Positions 22,768 to 30,642 are shown, counted from the first letter of the stretch. The stretch: DNA of 38,129 nt from Lachnospiraceae bacterium (GCA_021202075.1 JAJQDT010000039.1:1-38129), one strand, 5' to 3'. The notes: generated by a model not told the origin, from the letters alone. Numbers and translations are program-made.

Positions 22768-24996
22768 ATGAACAGGAATCTGAATGCTCCTTTGACTGTA
22801 TTAAAGGGAGTGGGGGATAAGACCGCACAGCTGTTTGCAAAGGTTGGCGTTTCCAGTCTTGGTGAGCTGCTCGCTTATTATCCTCGTGCATATGAACAAT
22901 ATGAGGAGCCATCTTCCATCGCATCGCTTAAGGAAGGGGAGACGGCCTCGGTCAAGGGATATCTTGCCGCTCCGATTGTGAACCAGTATTTTCGCGGACG
23001 GTGCATTTCCACAGCAAAATGCAGGTGCACAGTAGATGCCGTCGATGAGAACACATCTGCGGATATGTTGCAGATGGGCGAACAGAGGCTGACGAATAAA
23101 CCGCAGCATACGGGCGAACCGGGGCTGACGAATAAACCGCAGCGTACGGGCGAACCGGGATTGACGAATAAACCGCATCGCACGGGCGAAACGGAGGAAG
23201 AGCTGCTTCTGACCTGGTACAACATGCCATATCTGAAGAATTCCCTCCGCACCGGCGAGGAGTATATTTTCCGCGGAAAGGTGAAGAAAAAAGGAAGACG
23301 GCCGCTGTTTGAGCAGGCGGCCGTTTTTTCCGTCAGCCAGTACGAGGAGCTGACGGCATCCCTGCAGCCGGTCTATTCCCTGACCAGAGGGCTGACGGTG
23401 AAAACCGTACAGAAGGCTGTGAAGCGGGTACTTTTGGATGACGGCAGTAAAGAGGAAGATTATCTGCCGGAGGATATACGGGAGCGCTATCATCTTTGTA
23501 CCTTTGCGCAGGCGATTTTTCAGGTACATTTTCCGGACAGTAAGGATACGCTTGGACAGGCGCGCCACCGTCTGGTTTTTGATGAATTTTTCTTTTTTCT
23601 GCTCCAGCTTCGCGCTCTGAAGGAGCGGCGGGGGCAGGCGGCGCTTCCCTTTCGGCTCCAGGAAAAGGGAGCGGCCGGGCGGCTTTTGTCGGTGCTTCCC
23701 TGGGAGCTGACAAATGCGCAGAAGGCAGTCTGGGATGAAATCCGGCATGATCTGACCGGGCAGACGGCAATGGCCCGGCTGATTCAGGGCGACGTCGGAT
23801 CCGGGAAGACGATTTTGGCAGTGCTTGCGCTTCTGACCGTGGCGGAAAATGGATATCAGGGAGCAATGATGGCTCCGACTGATGTGCTCGCCCGACAGCA
23901 TTTTGATTCCATAACGGCTCTGCTTTCTGAACATCAGCATCCTTACGAGGTGCTTTTGCTGACCGGTTCTATGACTGCGTCTCAGAAAAAAGAAGCCTAT
24001 GCAAAGCTGGCATCCGGGGAGGCATCCATCGTCATCGGCACCCATGCGCTGATTCAGGAAAAAGTGGTTTACCGCAATCTTGCGCTTGTGATTACGGATG
24101 AGCAGCACCGGTTCGGCGTGCGCCAGAGAGAACTCCTTTCACAAAAGGGAAATACCCCGCATACGATGGTAATGAGCGCAACGCCGATTCCGCGGACGCT
24201 CGCGGTGATTTTATATGGCGATCTGGATATTTCAGTTCTGCGGGAAAAGCCGGCCAGCCGCCTGCCAGTCAAAAACTGCGTGGTTGGCCCGTCCTGGCGG
24301 TCGAAAGCATATGCGTTTATCGAGTCACAGGTTCGCCTGGGCCATCAGGCGTATGTGATCTGTCCGATGGTCGAAGAGAGCGACACGGTTGACGCGGAAA
24401 ATGTCATGGAATACACGGAAACGCTGCGGCAGGCGCTTCCCGGAGATATCCGGATTGATTACCTGCATGGCCGGATGAAGCCGATGGAAAAGAACGAGCG
24501 GATGGAACGGTTTCTTCGCAATGAGATACAGGTGCTTGTCTCCACGACGGTCGTGGAGGTTGGCGTGAATGTACCGAATGCGACTGTGATGATGATTGAA
24601 AACGCGGAGCGCTTCGGGCTGGCGCAGCTGCACCAGCTGCGCGGACGGGTCGGTCGGGGGCAGGCGCAGTCTTATTGTATTTTTTTACATGCGGTGGATA
24701 ATGATGCTATCCGGGAACGGATGGATATTCTGAATCATTCCAATGATGGATTTGAAATCGCGGCAAAGGATCTTAAGCTGCGCGGTCCCGGCGATTTGTT
24801 TGGCGTCCGGCAGAGCGGCCTGATGAATTTTCGGTTGTCGGATATTTACGCGGATGCTGACATCCTGCAGCAGGCGAACGAAGCGGTCAGCCGGATCACG
24901 GAGGAGGATGCATCCCTGGAGCTTCCGGAACACCGGAAGTTAAAAGAGCGATATGAGACACTTGTGAGTCGGCAGAGCGAAGCGGTGAGCCTGTAA
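22768..24996 (+). CDS. recG: ATP-dependent DNA helicase RecG with an internal tandem repeat
   Basis: RecG remodels stalled forks and recombination intermediates. At 742 residues it is longer than the usual 680-690. Domains in order are the N-terminal wedge/OB part (VKGVGDKTAQLF start), then the superfamily 2 helicase motor with Walker A GDVGSGKT (about residues 345-352), TDEQHRFG as motif II, MSATPIPRTL as motif III, STTVVEVGVNVPNA and QLRGRVGRG as motifs V-VI, and the C-terminal TRG-type segment. The excess is mainly an insert at about residues 95-140 in the wedge domain, with three copies of a 12-residue repeat. The start is the ATG at 22768 after GGAGAAG. It is the last gene of the asp23-yloV-recG group. 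Confidence 0.96.
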   Translation: MNRNLNAPLTVLKGVGDKTAQLFAKVGVSSLGELLAYYPRAYEQYEEPSSIASLKEGETASVKGYLAAPIVNQYFRGRCISTAKCRCTVDAVDENTSADMLQMGEQRLTNKPQHTGEPGLTNKPQRTGEPGLTNKPHRTGETEEELLLTWYNMPYLKNSLRTGEEYIFRGKVKKKGRRPLFEQAAVFSVSQYEELTASLQPVYSLTRGLTVKTVQKAVKRVLLDDGSKEEDYLPEDIRERYHLCTFAQAIFQVHFPDSKDTLGQARHRLVFDEFFFFLLQLRALKERRGQAALPFRLQEKGAAGRLLSVLPWELTNAQKAVWDEIRHDLTGQTAMARLIQGDVGSGKTILAVLALLTVAENGYQGAMMAPTDVLARQHFDSITALLSEHQHPYEVLLLTGSMTASQKKEAYAKLASGEASIVIGTHALIQEKVVYRNLALVITDEQHRFGVRQRELLSQKGNTPHTMVMSATPIPRTLAVILYGDLDISVLREKPASRLPVKNCVVGPSWRSKAYAFIESQVRLGHQAYVICPMVEESDTVDAENVMEYTETLRQALPGDIRIDYLHGRMKPMEKNERMERFLRNEIQVLVSTTVVEVGVNVPNATVMMIENAERFGLAQLHQLRGRVGRGQAQSYCIFLHAVDNDAIRERMDILNHSNDGFEIAAKDLKLRGPGDLFGVRQSGLMNFRLSDIYADADILQQANEAVSRITEEDASLELPEHRKLKERYETLVSRQSEAVSL
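23077..23190 (+). repeat. 36-bp tandem repeat inside recG
   Basis: Three units (23077, 23113, 23149), plus the first six bases of a fourth, encode GE-x-x-LTNKP-x-x-T. Unit-to-unit changes are few, so the expansion looks recent. Confidence 0.92.
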
Positions 24997-25098
24997 ATAG
25001 TTATATTTGTACAACATTTATTTAAAAACAAACGTCCCGCACAGTTGTTTTTGATGGAAAATGGCGAATTTCTTGCGCAATTTTGGGAAATTTAAGAC

Positions 25099-25127
25099 TT
25101 GTATTGTTTTGACGATTGTTATATTAT
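25099..25127 (+). promoter_or_regulatory. Possible promoter of the DUF6465 gene
   Basis: TTGTAT (25099-25104), 17 bases, TATTAT (25122-25127). The boxes are weak and the leader would be about 140 nt; nothing else is recognised in the 278-base gap. Confidence 0.35.
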
Positions 25128-25274
25128 GACCGATGTACAGAGTTATTAATTGATTCAGACTAATCGTATGTGCTTAATTCTGATACGAATGTATAGGCAT
25201 GCACGCATGGTTTTTCTGTCAGGATGAACCACCGTGTGAATAAAAACAGGAAATCATTTTTGGAGGAAAGAAAA

Positions 25275-25670
25275 ATGCCAAGAACAAAAAAGACACAGGA
25301 AGAACAGGTTGAGGAAGTAGTAGAGGCAGCAAAGAAGGCTGTAGCGAGCACCAGAAAAGCGACAAAGAAAGCGACTGAGAAGGCAGCAGTAGCCGCTAAG
25401 GAGACAGCAAAGAAGGCTGAGACAGTCACGGCGGAAGCGAAAAAGGCCATGGCGAGTGCCGCGAAAAAGCCGCTCAAGGAAGAGGTTTATCTTCAGTATG
25501 CCGGCAAGGAGATTAATAAAGACGCAGTAGTAAAGCAGGTAAAGGAATGCTGGACGAAGCAGGGGAATAAGATTGGCGAAATCAAAACCCTTACCGTATA
25601 TCTGAAGCCGGAAGAGAACAAGGCTTATTATGTGATCAACGGAGAAGCTTCAGGGAGCGTAGAGCTGTAA
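25275..25670 (+). CDS. DUF6465 family protein with a histone-H1-like lysine/alanine tail
   Basis: A 131-residue protein. The N-terminal 60 residues are almost only Lys, Ala, Thr and Glu, in KKA/KKTATEK patterns like histone-H1-like or phasin-like tails. A compact C-terminal domain (VYLQYAGKEINKDAVVKQV to YYVINGEASGSVEL) matches the DUF6465 type, which I recall from Lachnospiraceae; its function is unknown. The tail could bind nucleic acid or a polyanion, but this is inference. GGAGG lies 8 bases before the ATG. Upstream in-frame codons lack such a site and have no family character. A strong terminator follows, so it is a single-gene unit. Confidence 0.75.
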   Translation: MPRTKKTQEEQVEEVVEAAKKAVASTRKATKKATEKAAVAAKETAKKAETVTAEAKKAMASAAKKPLKEEVYLQYAGKEINKDAVVKQVKECWTKQGNKIGEIKTLTVYLKPEENKAYYVINGEASGSVEL

Positions 25671-25700
25671 GATTGCAGCCCATATTCCAGACAGCAAAAA

Positions 25701-25743
25701 AGGCAGTTCATTCGGTGAAACCGAAGTGGACTGTCTTCTTTTT
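25701..25743 (+). terminator. Rho-independent terminator of the DUF6465 gene
   Basis: GGCAGTTCATTCGG pairs, with G-U pairs and one bulge, with CCGAAGTGGACTGTC around a short loop. TTCTTTTT follows. Confidence 0.85.
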
Positions 25744-25746
25744 ATG

Positions 25747-25925
25747 CACAGGGCCGGGCAGGGCATATCCCATGCGAAGCGTGGGATGCCACCCGGCGAG
25801 GGTGTTTTGCGGCTAAAGTCGCCCCGGCCCGTGGTCATAAGGAATCCTCCGACTTTGTCGGCAATCCTTATGACATACCGCGCGGACGAGCAAGACTCGG
25901 CAAGCCGCCTCCTACCCGATCACAG
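25747..25925 (+). repeat. Dispersed multi-hairpin element (family 2), copy 1
   Basis: Outer stem GGGCCGGG/CCCGGCCC (25751-25758 with 25823-25830) encloses two small hairpins. Three bases later comes the stem GTCATAAGGA/TCCTTATGAC (25834-25843 with 25865-25874) enclosing CCGAC/GTCGG, then the linker ATACCGCGCGG. Copy 2 (27991-28126) has the same layout and spacing. A second copy of the first 45 bases (CACAGAGCCGG onward) follows at 25921-25967. The element fills the gap between two converging genes. Confidence 0.75.
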
Positions 25926-25967
25926 AGCCGGACAAGGCGCATATCCCCTGCGAAGCGTACGATGCCA
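25921..25967 (+). repeat. Second copy of the left part of the multi-hairpin element
   Basis: It aligns with 25747-25791 (CACAGRGCCGGRCARGGC, ATATCCC, TGCGAAGCGT, GATGCCA), so copy 1 is flanked by direct repeats. The stem formed in the left copy is decayed in this one. A small CCAATC/GATTGG hairpin follows near 25974. Confidence 0.65.
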
Positions 25968-26065
25968 GCGCCCCAATCTCTGATTGGAGGCATAACCCGT
26001 CAAGGGAGTTTATGGTTAAAGCAGCAACCGGCTCGATTGTAACATCTGCCGGAAGAAAAGAGAAC

Positions 26066-26473
26066 TTAAAAATCATCCGAGCGGATATTATCCCTCCAGT
26101 CAAGGTCGCCCCGTGCAAGACCCAGCACCAGAGATTCAGCGGTAGCGATGTTTGTAGCAATCGGAATATTGTATTCGTCGCAGCATCTGGAGATCGCAAA
26201 GATATCCGGGTCATTCGGACTTGCGGTGATTGGATTATAAAAGAAGATGACCATGTCCATGCTGTTGCGCTCGATCATATCAATAAACTGCTTGTCCCCG
26301 CCAACACTTCCGGGCAGGAACTTATAAACCTTAAGGTTTGTGACTTCTTCGATTCTCCTCCCGGTCCCGCCTGTCGCATACAGGTGATGTCTGGAGAGGA
26401 TGTACTTATAGGCAAGGCAAAAATTCTCGATCAGTGTTTTCTTGTTATTATGTGCGATAAATCCGATGTTCAT
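26066..26473 (-). CDS. mgsA: Methylglyoxal synthase-like protein with altered active-site positions
   Basis: A 135-residue protein of the MgsA family, which turns dihydroxyacetone phosphate into methylglyoxal and phosphate. Compared with the E. coli enzyme from memory, His19 and Lys23 (AHNNKK), Thr45 and Thr48 (LYATGGTG), Asp71 (GGDKQ) and Asp101 (DPD) are kept. Asp91 reads Asn (FFYNP), His98 reads Asn (SPNDPD) and Thr47 reads Gly. The fold and phosphate site look preserved, but activity may be changed. The ATG at 26473 is chosen over the preceding TTG because AGGCGG lies 8 bases before it. The gene converges with the DUF6465 gene across the multi-hairpin element and diverges from the antiporter gene. 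Confidence 0.82.
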   Translation of the reverse strand: MNIGFIAHNNKKTLIENFCLAYKYILSRHHLYATGGTGRRIEEVTNLKVYKFLPGSVGGDKQFIDMIERNSMDMVIFFYNPITASPNDPDIFAISRCCDEYNIPIATNIATAESLVLGLARGDLDWRDNIRSDDF

Positions 26474-26530
26474 CAAGATGTCCGCCTTTCTGAATTCAAA
26501 ACTACCCCTTTTATCATGACTATCAACCTC

Positions 26531-26558
26531 ATTATAGCAACTTTTTCTGAAATTTCAA
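26531..26558 (-). promoter_or_regulatory. Sigma-A promoter of the methylglyoxal synthase-like gene
   Basis: On the minus strand TTGAAA (26558-26553), 16 bases, TATAAT (26536-26531), about 58 bases before the start codon. The divergent region 26474-26780 holds this, a plus-strand promoter and no gene. Confidence 0.75.
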
Positions 26559-26675
26559 GTTATTTTTGATTTTTTTTAGATAAAATATATAAAAAAGCTA
26601 AAACCATCTGTGCGAAAGGAATTCCCCTCGTAACCGGACAATTTTGGCAGAGTGTCTAAACCGCGAAGAAAATGC

Positions 26676-26705
26676 TTGACAATTTAAAATTAAGAGGAGC
26701 ATACT
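26676..26705 (+). promoter_or_regulatory. Probable promoter of the antiporter gene
   Basis: TTGACA (26676-26681) is a perfect -35; the best -10 is CATACT (26700-26705) with 18 bases between. About 75 bases lie between it and the start codon. Confidence 0.45.
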
Positions 26706-26780
26706 ACAGGATATATCTGGTCTGGACGTGTATAAGCGTTTCAGAGAAAAACTCAGAATGAAAGAAAGGATAAAGAATCT

Positions 26781-27770
26781 ATGCTGGTTCCTATACTCTT
26801 GTTTCTGATTGGACTGATCCTGCTGATTAAAGGCGGGGACTGGTTCGTGGATGGCGCGACCGGGATCGCTGCCCGGTTCCATCTGCCGGAGCTGCTGATC
26901 GGGGCTACGGTTGTATCAATCGGCACTACATTGCCGGAGGTAATGGTATCCGCCACCTCAGCGGCAGGCGGTCACAGTCAGATTGCCTATGGCAATGCGA
27001 TTGGGTCGATTATATGTAATACCGCTCTGATTGCCGCAGTCACAGTCGCTGCCCGCCCGGGCAAAGTCGAGCGCAAAACACTCACCATGCCGGTCTGTTT
27101 TTTCTTTGCCGCCGCATTTTTTTATGCGCTGATCGCTTATACGACCGGCTCATTTACACGGCTGGACGGAATCCTGCTGCTTTGCTTGTTTCTGGTCTAT
27201 ATGGCGGCTATAGTGCGGCAGATGACAAAGGCAGATACAGATACTAATATAGATACAAATAAAAATGCGGAAGCTTCTGCCAAAGACAGTCAAAAGAACT
27301 CTCTGGCCAGGGAACTCGTTCTCCTGGTGGCCGGTGCGGCACTCATCGCAGTCGGCGCCAATCTTCTGGTCGACAACGGAACCCTGATTGCAGAGGGACT
27401 GGGCGTGCCGGAGTCGGTCATTGCGCTGACCTTTGTGGCGCTTGGCACGTCACTCCCGGAGCTGGTGACCGCAATCACCTCGCTCCTCAAAGGTCATGGG
27501 GCTCTTTCGCTTGGCAATGTCATTGGCGCGAATCTGTTCAATCTGGTGCTGGTCTGCGGAATATCCATCACACTGAAGCCGTTTGAGATTCCGGCGTCCT
27601 CCATGCTTTTCGGGCAAAATGCTTCGCTCGTGCTGGATCTTCCGGTGATGTTTGCTGTCATGCTGATTCTGACGATCCCCGCACTTGTGCGCGGGAAGCT
27701 GTCACGCATACAGGGGATTGTGCTGCTTGCAATCTATGTCGGATATTGCGTGATACAGTTTGCGATGTAG
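26781..27770 (+). CDS. Calcium/sodium antiporter (YrbG/CaxA type)
   Basis: A 329-residue protein with about ten membrane helices and the two inverted exchanger repeats of the CaCA superfamily. The first (about residues 35-80) carries GTTLPEVMVSATSAA and GNAIGS, the second (about residues 215-260) GTSLPELVTAITSLL and GNVIGANLFN. The acidic residues of these motifs bind Ca2+. The central cytoplasmic loop is a short Asp/Thr/Asn/Lys-rich stretch (residues 150-175). The family exchanges Na+ for Ca2+ or, in some members, K+-dependent variants; ion choice is not certain from sequence. A GAAAGGA site precedes the ATG. Confidence 0.92.
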   Translation: MLVPILLFLIGLILLIKGGDWFVDGATGIAARFHLPELLIGATVVSIGTTLPEVMVSATSAAGGHSQIAYGNAIGSIICNTALIAAVTVAARPGKVERKTLTMPVCFFFAAAFFYALIAYTTGSFTRLDGILLLCLFLVYMAAIVRQMTKADTDTNIDTNKNAEASAKDSQKNSLARELVLLVAGAALIAVGANLLVDNGTLIAEGLGVPESVIALTFVALGTSLPELVTAITSLLKGHGALSLGNVIGANLFNLVLVCGISITLKPFEIPASSMLFGQNASLVLDLPVMFAVMLILTIPALVRGKLSRIQGIVLLAIYVGYCVIQFAM

Positions 27771-27784
27771 ATTTCTTCTACGGG

Positions 27785-27863
27785 CTGTGTCAAGGCTTTT
27801 ATGGTCTGCGATTCGCACGTTAGGCGGTGCAAGAGGCATAAGTTATTTTTTATCAGCTCCTTA
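27785..27863 (-). repeat. Dispersed repeat family 1, copy D (minus strand)
   Basis: The reverse complement begins TAAGGAGCTGATAAAAAATAAC and continues CTCTTGCACCGCCTAACGTG, GCGAATCGCAGACCATAAAA, GCCTTGACACAGCC. It lies just after the antiporter stop. Confidence 0.8.
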
Positions 27864-27949
27864 ATTTTGTGGCTGATCGAAAGAACGATGTGGTTTATTG
27901 TATGATGCGCACTGGATGCTTATGGATTTTCAGAAACTGCGCCATACGG

Positions 27950-27986
27950 AAGAGTGCCGTGCGGTTTCATCGCACGGCACTCTTTT
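27950..27986 (+). terminator. Terminator with a perfect 14-bp stem
   Basis: AAGAGTGCCGTGCG (27950-27963) is exactly complementary to CGCACGGCACTCTT (27971-27984), with the T-run ending at 27986. It probably ends the antiporter transcript, about 180 bases after the stop. Confidence 0.8.
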
Positions 27987-27990
27987 GATG

Positions 27991-28126
27991 CGCAGGGCTG
28001 CGTAAGGAGTTTTCGGCTTTTGCCGGACGCAGCCCGTAGTCATAAGGAATCCTCCGACTTCGTCGGCAATCCTTATGACATACCGCGCGGGCGAGTAGGA
28101 GCCGACAAGCTGCCTCCTACTCGATC
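27991..28126 (+). repeat. Dispersed multi-hairpin element (family 2), copy 2
   Basis: Outer stem GGGCTGCGT/ACGCAGCCC (27995-28003 with 28027-28035) encloses a CGGC/GCCG hairpin. Then come GTCATAAGGA/TCCTTATGAC (28039-28048 with 28070-28079) with inner CCGAC/GTCGG, the linker ATACCGCGCGG, and a third perfect stem CGAGTAGGAG/CTCCTACTCG (28092-28101 with 28114-28123). It lies between the antiporter terminator and the 3' end of the converging SASP gene. Confidence 0.8.
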
Positions 28127-28178
28127 TCACAGGTCGCGTCCGACTAAAACCGGACACGGCCTGGCGTGGCGGATGTTC

Positions 28179-28233
28179 CGATTTGCGAGGCAAATCGAGA
28201 ACTCCGGACAGGGGGATAGGACTCCCCCTGTCC
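28179..28233. other. Two further perfect hairpins beyond element copy 2
   Basis: CGATTTGC-GAG-GCAAATCG (28179-28197) and GGACAGGGGGA-TAGGAC-TCCCCCTGTCC (28206-28233) follow one another. Neither has a T-run, so they do not look like terminators. No gene is seen between 27771 and 28296. Confidence 0.65.
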
Positions 28234-28296
28234 GATTCGCAGGATGCTGTACCTGCCTGATTCACGCGTTTGAAACGTTGCCAAAAGCAGTTTCTG

Positions 28297-28521
28297 TTAC
28301 ATCGTGGTCGTAGTTCCGGTACCGGACATCTGACGCTCCTGGGCTTCAATCATCTTTTTAACCATATAGCCTCCGACGGAACCATTCTGCTTGGAGGTCA
28401 GGTTCCCGTTGTAACCGTCTGAAAGCGGCACACCCAGTTCATTTGCCACCTCAAATTTGAAGCGGTCCATAGCGCCCTTTGCTTCCGGCACTGCAGTCGT
28501 ATTTCCTGAACGATTAGACAT
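28297..28521 (-). CDS. Small acid-soluble spore protein, alpha/beta type
   Basis: A 74-residue alpha/beta-type SASP. It has the cleavage/DNA-binding segment KFEVANELGVPL and the second conserved block GNLTSKQNGSVGGYMVKKMIEAQE. These proteins coat spore DNA and protect it from UV and heat, and the GPR protease degrades them at germination. The ATG at 28521 has GGAGG 8 bases upstream; the longer frame's extra ten residues are not family-like. The tail (SGTGTTTTM) is Thr-rich. A forespore sigma-G promoter would be expected; a TATACTA-like -10 near 28600 on the minus strand is only a weak candidate. Confidence 0.95.
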   Translation of the reverse strand: MSNRSGNTTAVPEAKGAMDRFKFEVANELGVPLSDGYNGNLTSKQNGSVGGYMVKKMIEAQERQMSGTGTTTTM

Positions 28522-28670
28522 AATAAACGCCTCCTTTGTTTTTTGTTTCATTTATCTTCAACGGTAAGTGCAGCTTTTTGCTGCATTCATAGTATATGCA
28601 TTCGATGCGGATCTAAACTGGAAATTGTTTCATTTTCAGCAAAATTTCACGTTTCCGTTTCTTTTATGTA

Positions 28671-28699
28671 TTGACAGCATGGCACGAAAAAATTATAAT
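28671..28699 (+). promoter_or_regulatory. Consensus sigma-A promoter of rsmD-coaD
   Basis: TTGACA (28671-28676), exactly 17 bases, TATAAT (28694-28699). Both boxes are perfect; the leader to the start at 28720 is only about 14 nt. Confidence 0.9.
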
Positions 28700-28719
28700 A
28701 ATCAGCGGGTGTGATGGAT

Positions 28720-29322
28720 ATGAGAGTGATAGCGGGAAAGGCGCGAAGGCTTCCGCTGAAGACGGTTGCGGGAGAGAATACGCGGCCGACGACGGATCGG
28801 ATCAAAGAGACTCTTTTTAATATATTGCAAAATGATCTTTACGGGATCCGTTTCCTGGATTTGTTTGCGGGAAGCGGCGGGATTGGCATTGAGGCCTTAA
28901 GCCGCGGTGCGGCATATGCCTGTTTTGTGGATAACAGCCGCGCTGCAGTGGATTGCATTCGTGGGAATCTGGCGTTTACCCGTCTTGGCAGTCAGGCGGA
29001 TGTGCTGCAATGCGATGTGCTGACGGCTCTTTCCAGGCTGGACGGCAGGCCTCCCTTTCAGATTGTTTTTATGGATCCTCCTTATGGGAAGGGGCTGGAA
29101 GATCTGGCGCTTGCATTTCTTATGGAACACCGCCTGTCCTTCGTCGATGAACAGACGATGTTCATTGTGGAGGCGGCGCTGGAAATGGATCCGGAACATT
29201 TTACCGGGCTGGGATATGAAATCCTGCGTGTGAAAGTATATAAGACCAATCAGCATATATTTCTGCGGGCAGACAGATCCAGATCTGAAAACGGCAGTGG
29301 CGAAGAGGAGCAGCAGTTATGA
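28720..29322 (+). CDS. rsmD: 16S rRNA (guanine(966)-N(2))-methyltransferase RsmD
   Basis: A 200-residue class I methyltransferase that modifies G966 of 16S rRNA. It opens with the typical [15 protein letters not shown] and has [15 protein letters not shown], the SAM-binding [20 protein letters not shown] and the N6/N2-methylation motif DPPY (FMDPPYGKG). The ATG at 28720 gives the family N-terminus; GTG 28711 and ATG 28714 are also in frame, and ribosome sites do not decide. The stop overlaps the coaD start by four bases (ATGA), the common rsmD-coaD coupling. Confidence 0.95.
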   Translation: MRVIAGKARRLPLKTVAGENTRPTTDRIKETLFNILQNDLYGIRFLDLFAGSGGIGIEALSRGAAYACFVDNSRAAVDCIRGNLAFTRLGSQADVLQCDVLTALSRLDGRPPFQIVFMDPPYGKGLEDLALAFLMEHRLSFVDEQTMFIVEAALEMDPEHFTGLGYEILRVKVYKTNQHIFLRADRSRSENGSGEEEQQL

Positions 29323-29804
29323 AACGAGCAGTCTATCCGGGCAGCTTTGACCCGGTGACACTGGGCCATCTGGATATCATTGAGCGCGCGGCGGCTCTGG
29401 TGGACGAGCTGGTGGTCGGCGTATTGAATAATAATGAAAAAACACCGTTGTTTTCTGTCGAAGAACGTGTTAAGATGTTAGAAGATGTGACCACTCATAT
29501 TTCAAATGTACGGGTGGAGGCGTTTTCCGGACTTTCTGTAGAGTTTTGCAAGAAGTGCGAGGCTTCTTTTCTCGTGCGCGGGTTGCGCGCGGTGACGGAT
29601 TTTGAATATGAGCTGCAAATGGCGCAGACAAACAAGAGTCTGGAACGGGGAGTGGATACGCTGTTCTTTACGACCGAGCTGAATTATGCTTATATCAGTT
29701 CTACGATCGTAAAAGAAGTCGCATCTTATGGCGGCGACATTTCAGGTTTTGTTCCGCCGCTGGTGGCAGAGTGCGTATATGCCAGAATCGGCCATACTCA
29801 ATAA
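29319..29804 (+). CDS. coaD: Phosphopantetheine adenylyltransferase
   Basis: A 161-residue CoaD of usual length. It catalyses the fourth step of coenzyme A synthesis, making dephospho-CoA from 4'-phosphopantetheine and ATP. The nucleotidyltransferase T-x-G-H motif is in [10 protein letters not shown] (residues 8-17) and the second signature is [10 protein letters not shown] near residue 128. [12 protein letters not shown] is also typical. It is coupled to rsmD by an ATGA overlap. About 240 bases without a recognisable gene follow; a 30-codon frame there has no support. Confidence 0.97.
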   Translation: MKRAVYPGSFDPVTLGHLDIIERAAALVDELVVGVLNNNEKTPLFSVEERVKMLEDVTTHISNVRVEAFSGLSVEFCKKCEASFLVRGLRAVTDFEYELQMAQTNKSLERGVDTLFFTTELNYAYISSTIVKEVASYGGDISGFVPPLVAECVYARIGHTQ

Positions 29805-30042
29805 GATCAGCGCCGGAATCGGACGGAAAAAGTGTGCTTCTTAATGGATCAGGAAGAATGACGCGTGTGAAATACACACAGTTGGTCTTAGTTGGAATTA
29901 TCCGGATATTCGTGCAGGTACCGATATCGGACTGGCAGACCATATTGTAAGAGCTTTTGTATCATGTATATGGAATTACGATACAGGTGGCTGGGTTGCG
30001 GGTAAGTAACGGAGTGTAAATTTAAAATAAGGAGAGCAAACC

Positions 30043-30642
30043 ATGGCAAGCAGTAGAATTGAACAGATTATTGAGGAAATTGAGGAGTTTATTGACAGCT
30101 GTAAGTTCCAGCCTCTGTCTTCTACAAAGATTGTAGTGAATAAGGAGGAACTGGAGGAGCTTCTGCGCGAGCTGCGGATGAAGACGCCGGACGAGATCAA
30201 GCGCTACCAGAAGATTATCAGCAATAAAGACGCGATTCTGGAGGACGCGCAGTCAAAGGCGGACGCGATTATTGCTGAAGCGCAGGCGAAAGCACAGAAG
30301 ATTGTCAGCGACAGTGAAGTGATGAGGATTGCGACGGAACAGTCCAGGCAGCTGATTGAAGAGACGAATACACAGGCGCAGGAGATTATGGACCGCGCGA
30401 CAGAGGACTCGAATAACATCCGCATGAGTGCGATTCGTTATACAGATGATATGCTGGGGAATCTGGAGAAGATCATGAGCCATACGATTGATACCGCCGG
30501 CACTAAGTACAGCAATTTTATTAATTCTGTTCAGTCCTGCTATGATATTGTGAGTAAGAACCGTTCGGAATTATCTCCGACGGCAGAGCCATCGAGCTAT
30601 ACTCAGCCGGAACAAGAGGAGGACATGCCGCTGGATGAGTAA
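30043..30642 (+). CDS. Coiled-coil protein, V-type ATPase subunit H-like / DivIVA-like
   Basis: A 199-residue soluble protein. Its first 60 residues resemble a conserved N-terminal cap (IEQIIEEIEEFIDSCKFQPLSSTKIVVNKEELEELLRELR). A long helical stretch with A/Q/E heptads follows (AQSKADAIIAEAQAKAQKIVSDSE), like DivIVA/ATPase subunit B or H coiled coils, and then a short acidic tail. Lachnospiraceae genomes usually carry it after coaD and before ylbJ, often annotated as a vacuolar ATPase subunit H family protein; a true ATPase role is doubtful. A GGAG site lies about 8 bases before the ATG. Its probable terminator lies inside the 3' end of the opposing gene. Confidence 0.72.
   Translation: MASSRIEQIIEEIEEFIDSCKFQPLSSTKIVVNKEELEELLRELRMKTPDEIKRYQKIISNKDAILEDAQSKADAIIAEAQAKAQKIVSDSEVMRIATEQSRQLIEETNTQAQEIMDRATEDSNNIRMSAIRYTDDMLGNLEKIMSHTIDTAGTKYSNFINSVQSCYDIVSKNRSELSPTAEPSSYTQPEQEEDMPLDE

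Noticed and set aside
22801..24108. 435-codon minus-strand frame over recG
   Set aside because: It is the reverse shadow of recG; its repeated FIRQ-R-F-A-R segments are just the recG tandem repeat read backward.
29858..29950. 30-codon frame after coaD
   Set aside because: No ribosome site at proper distance and no recognised pattern; the gap 29805-30042 is treated as empty.
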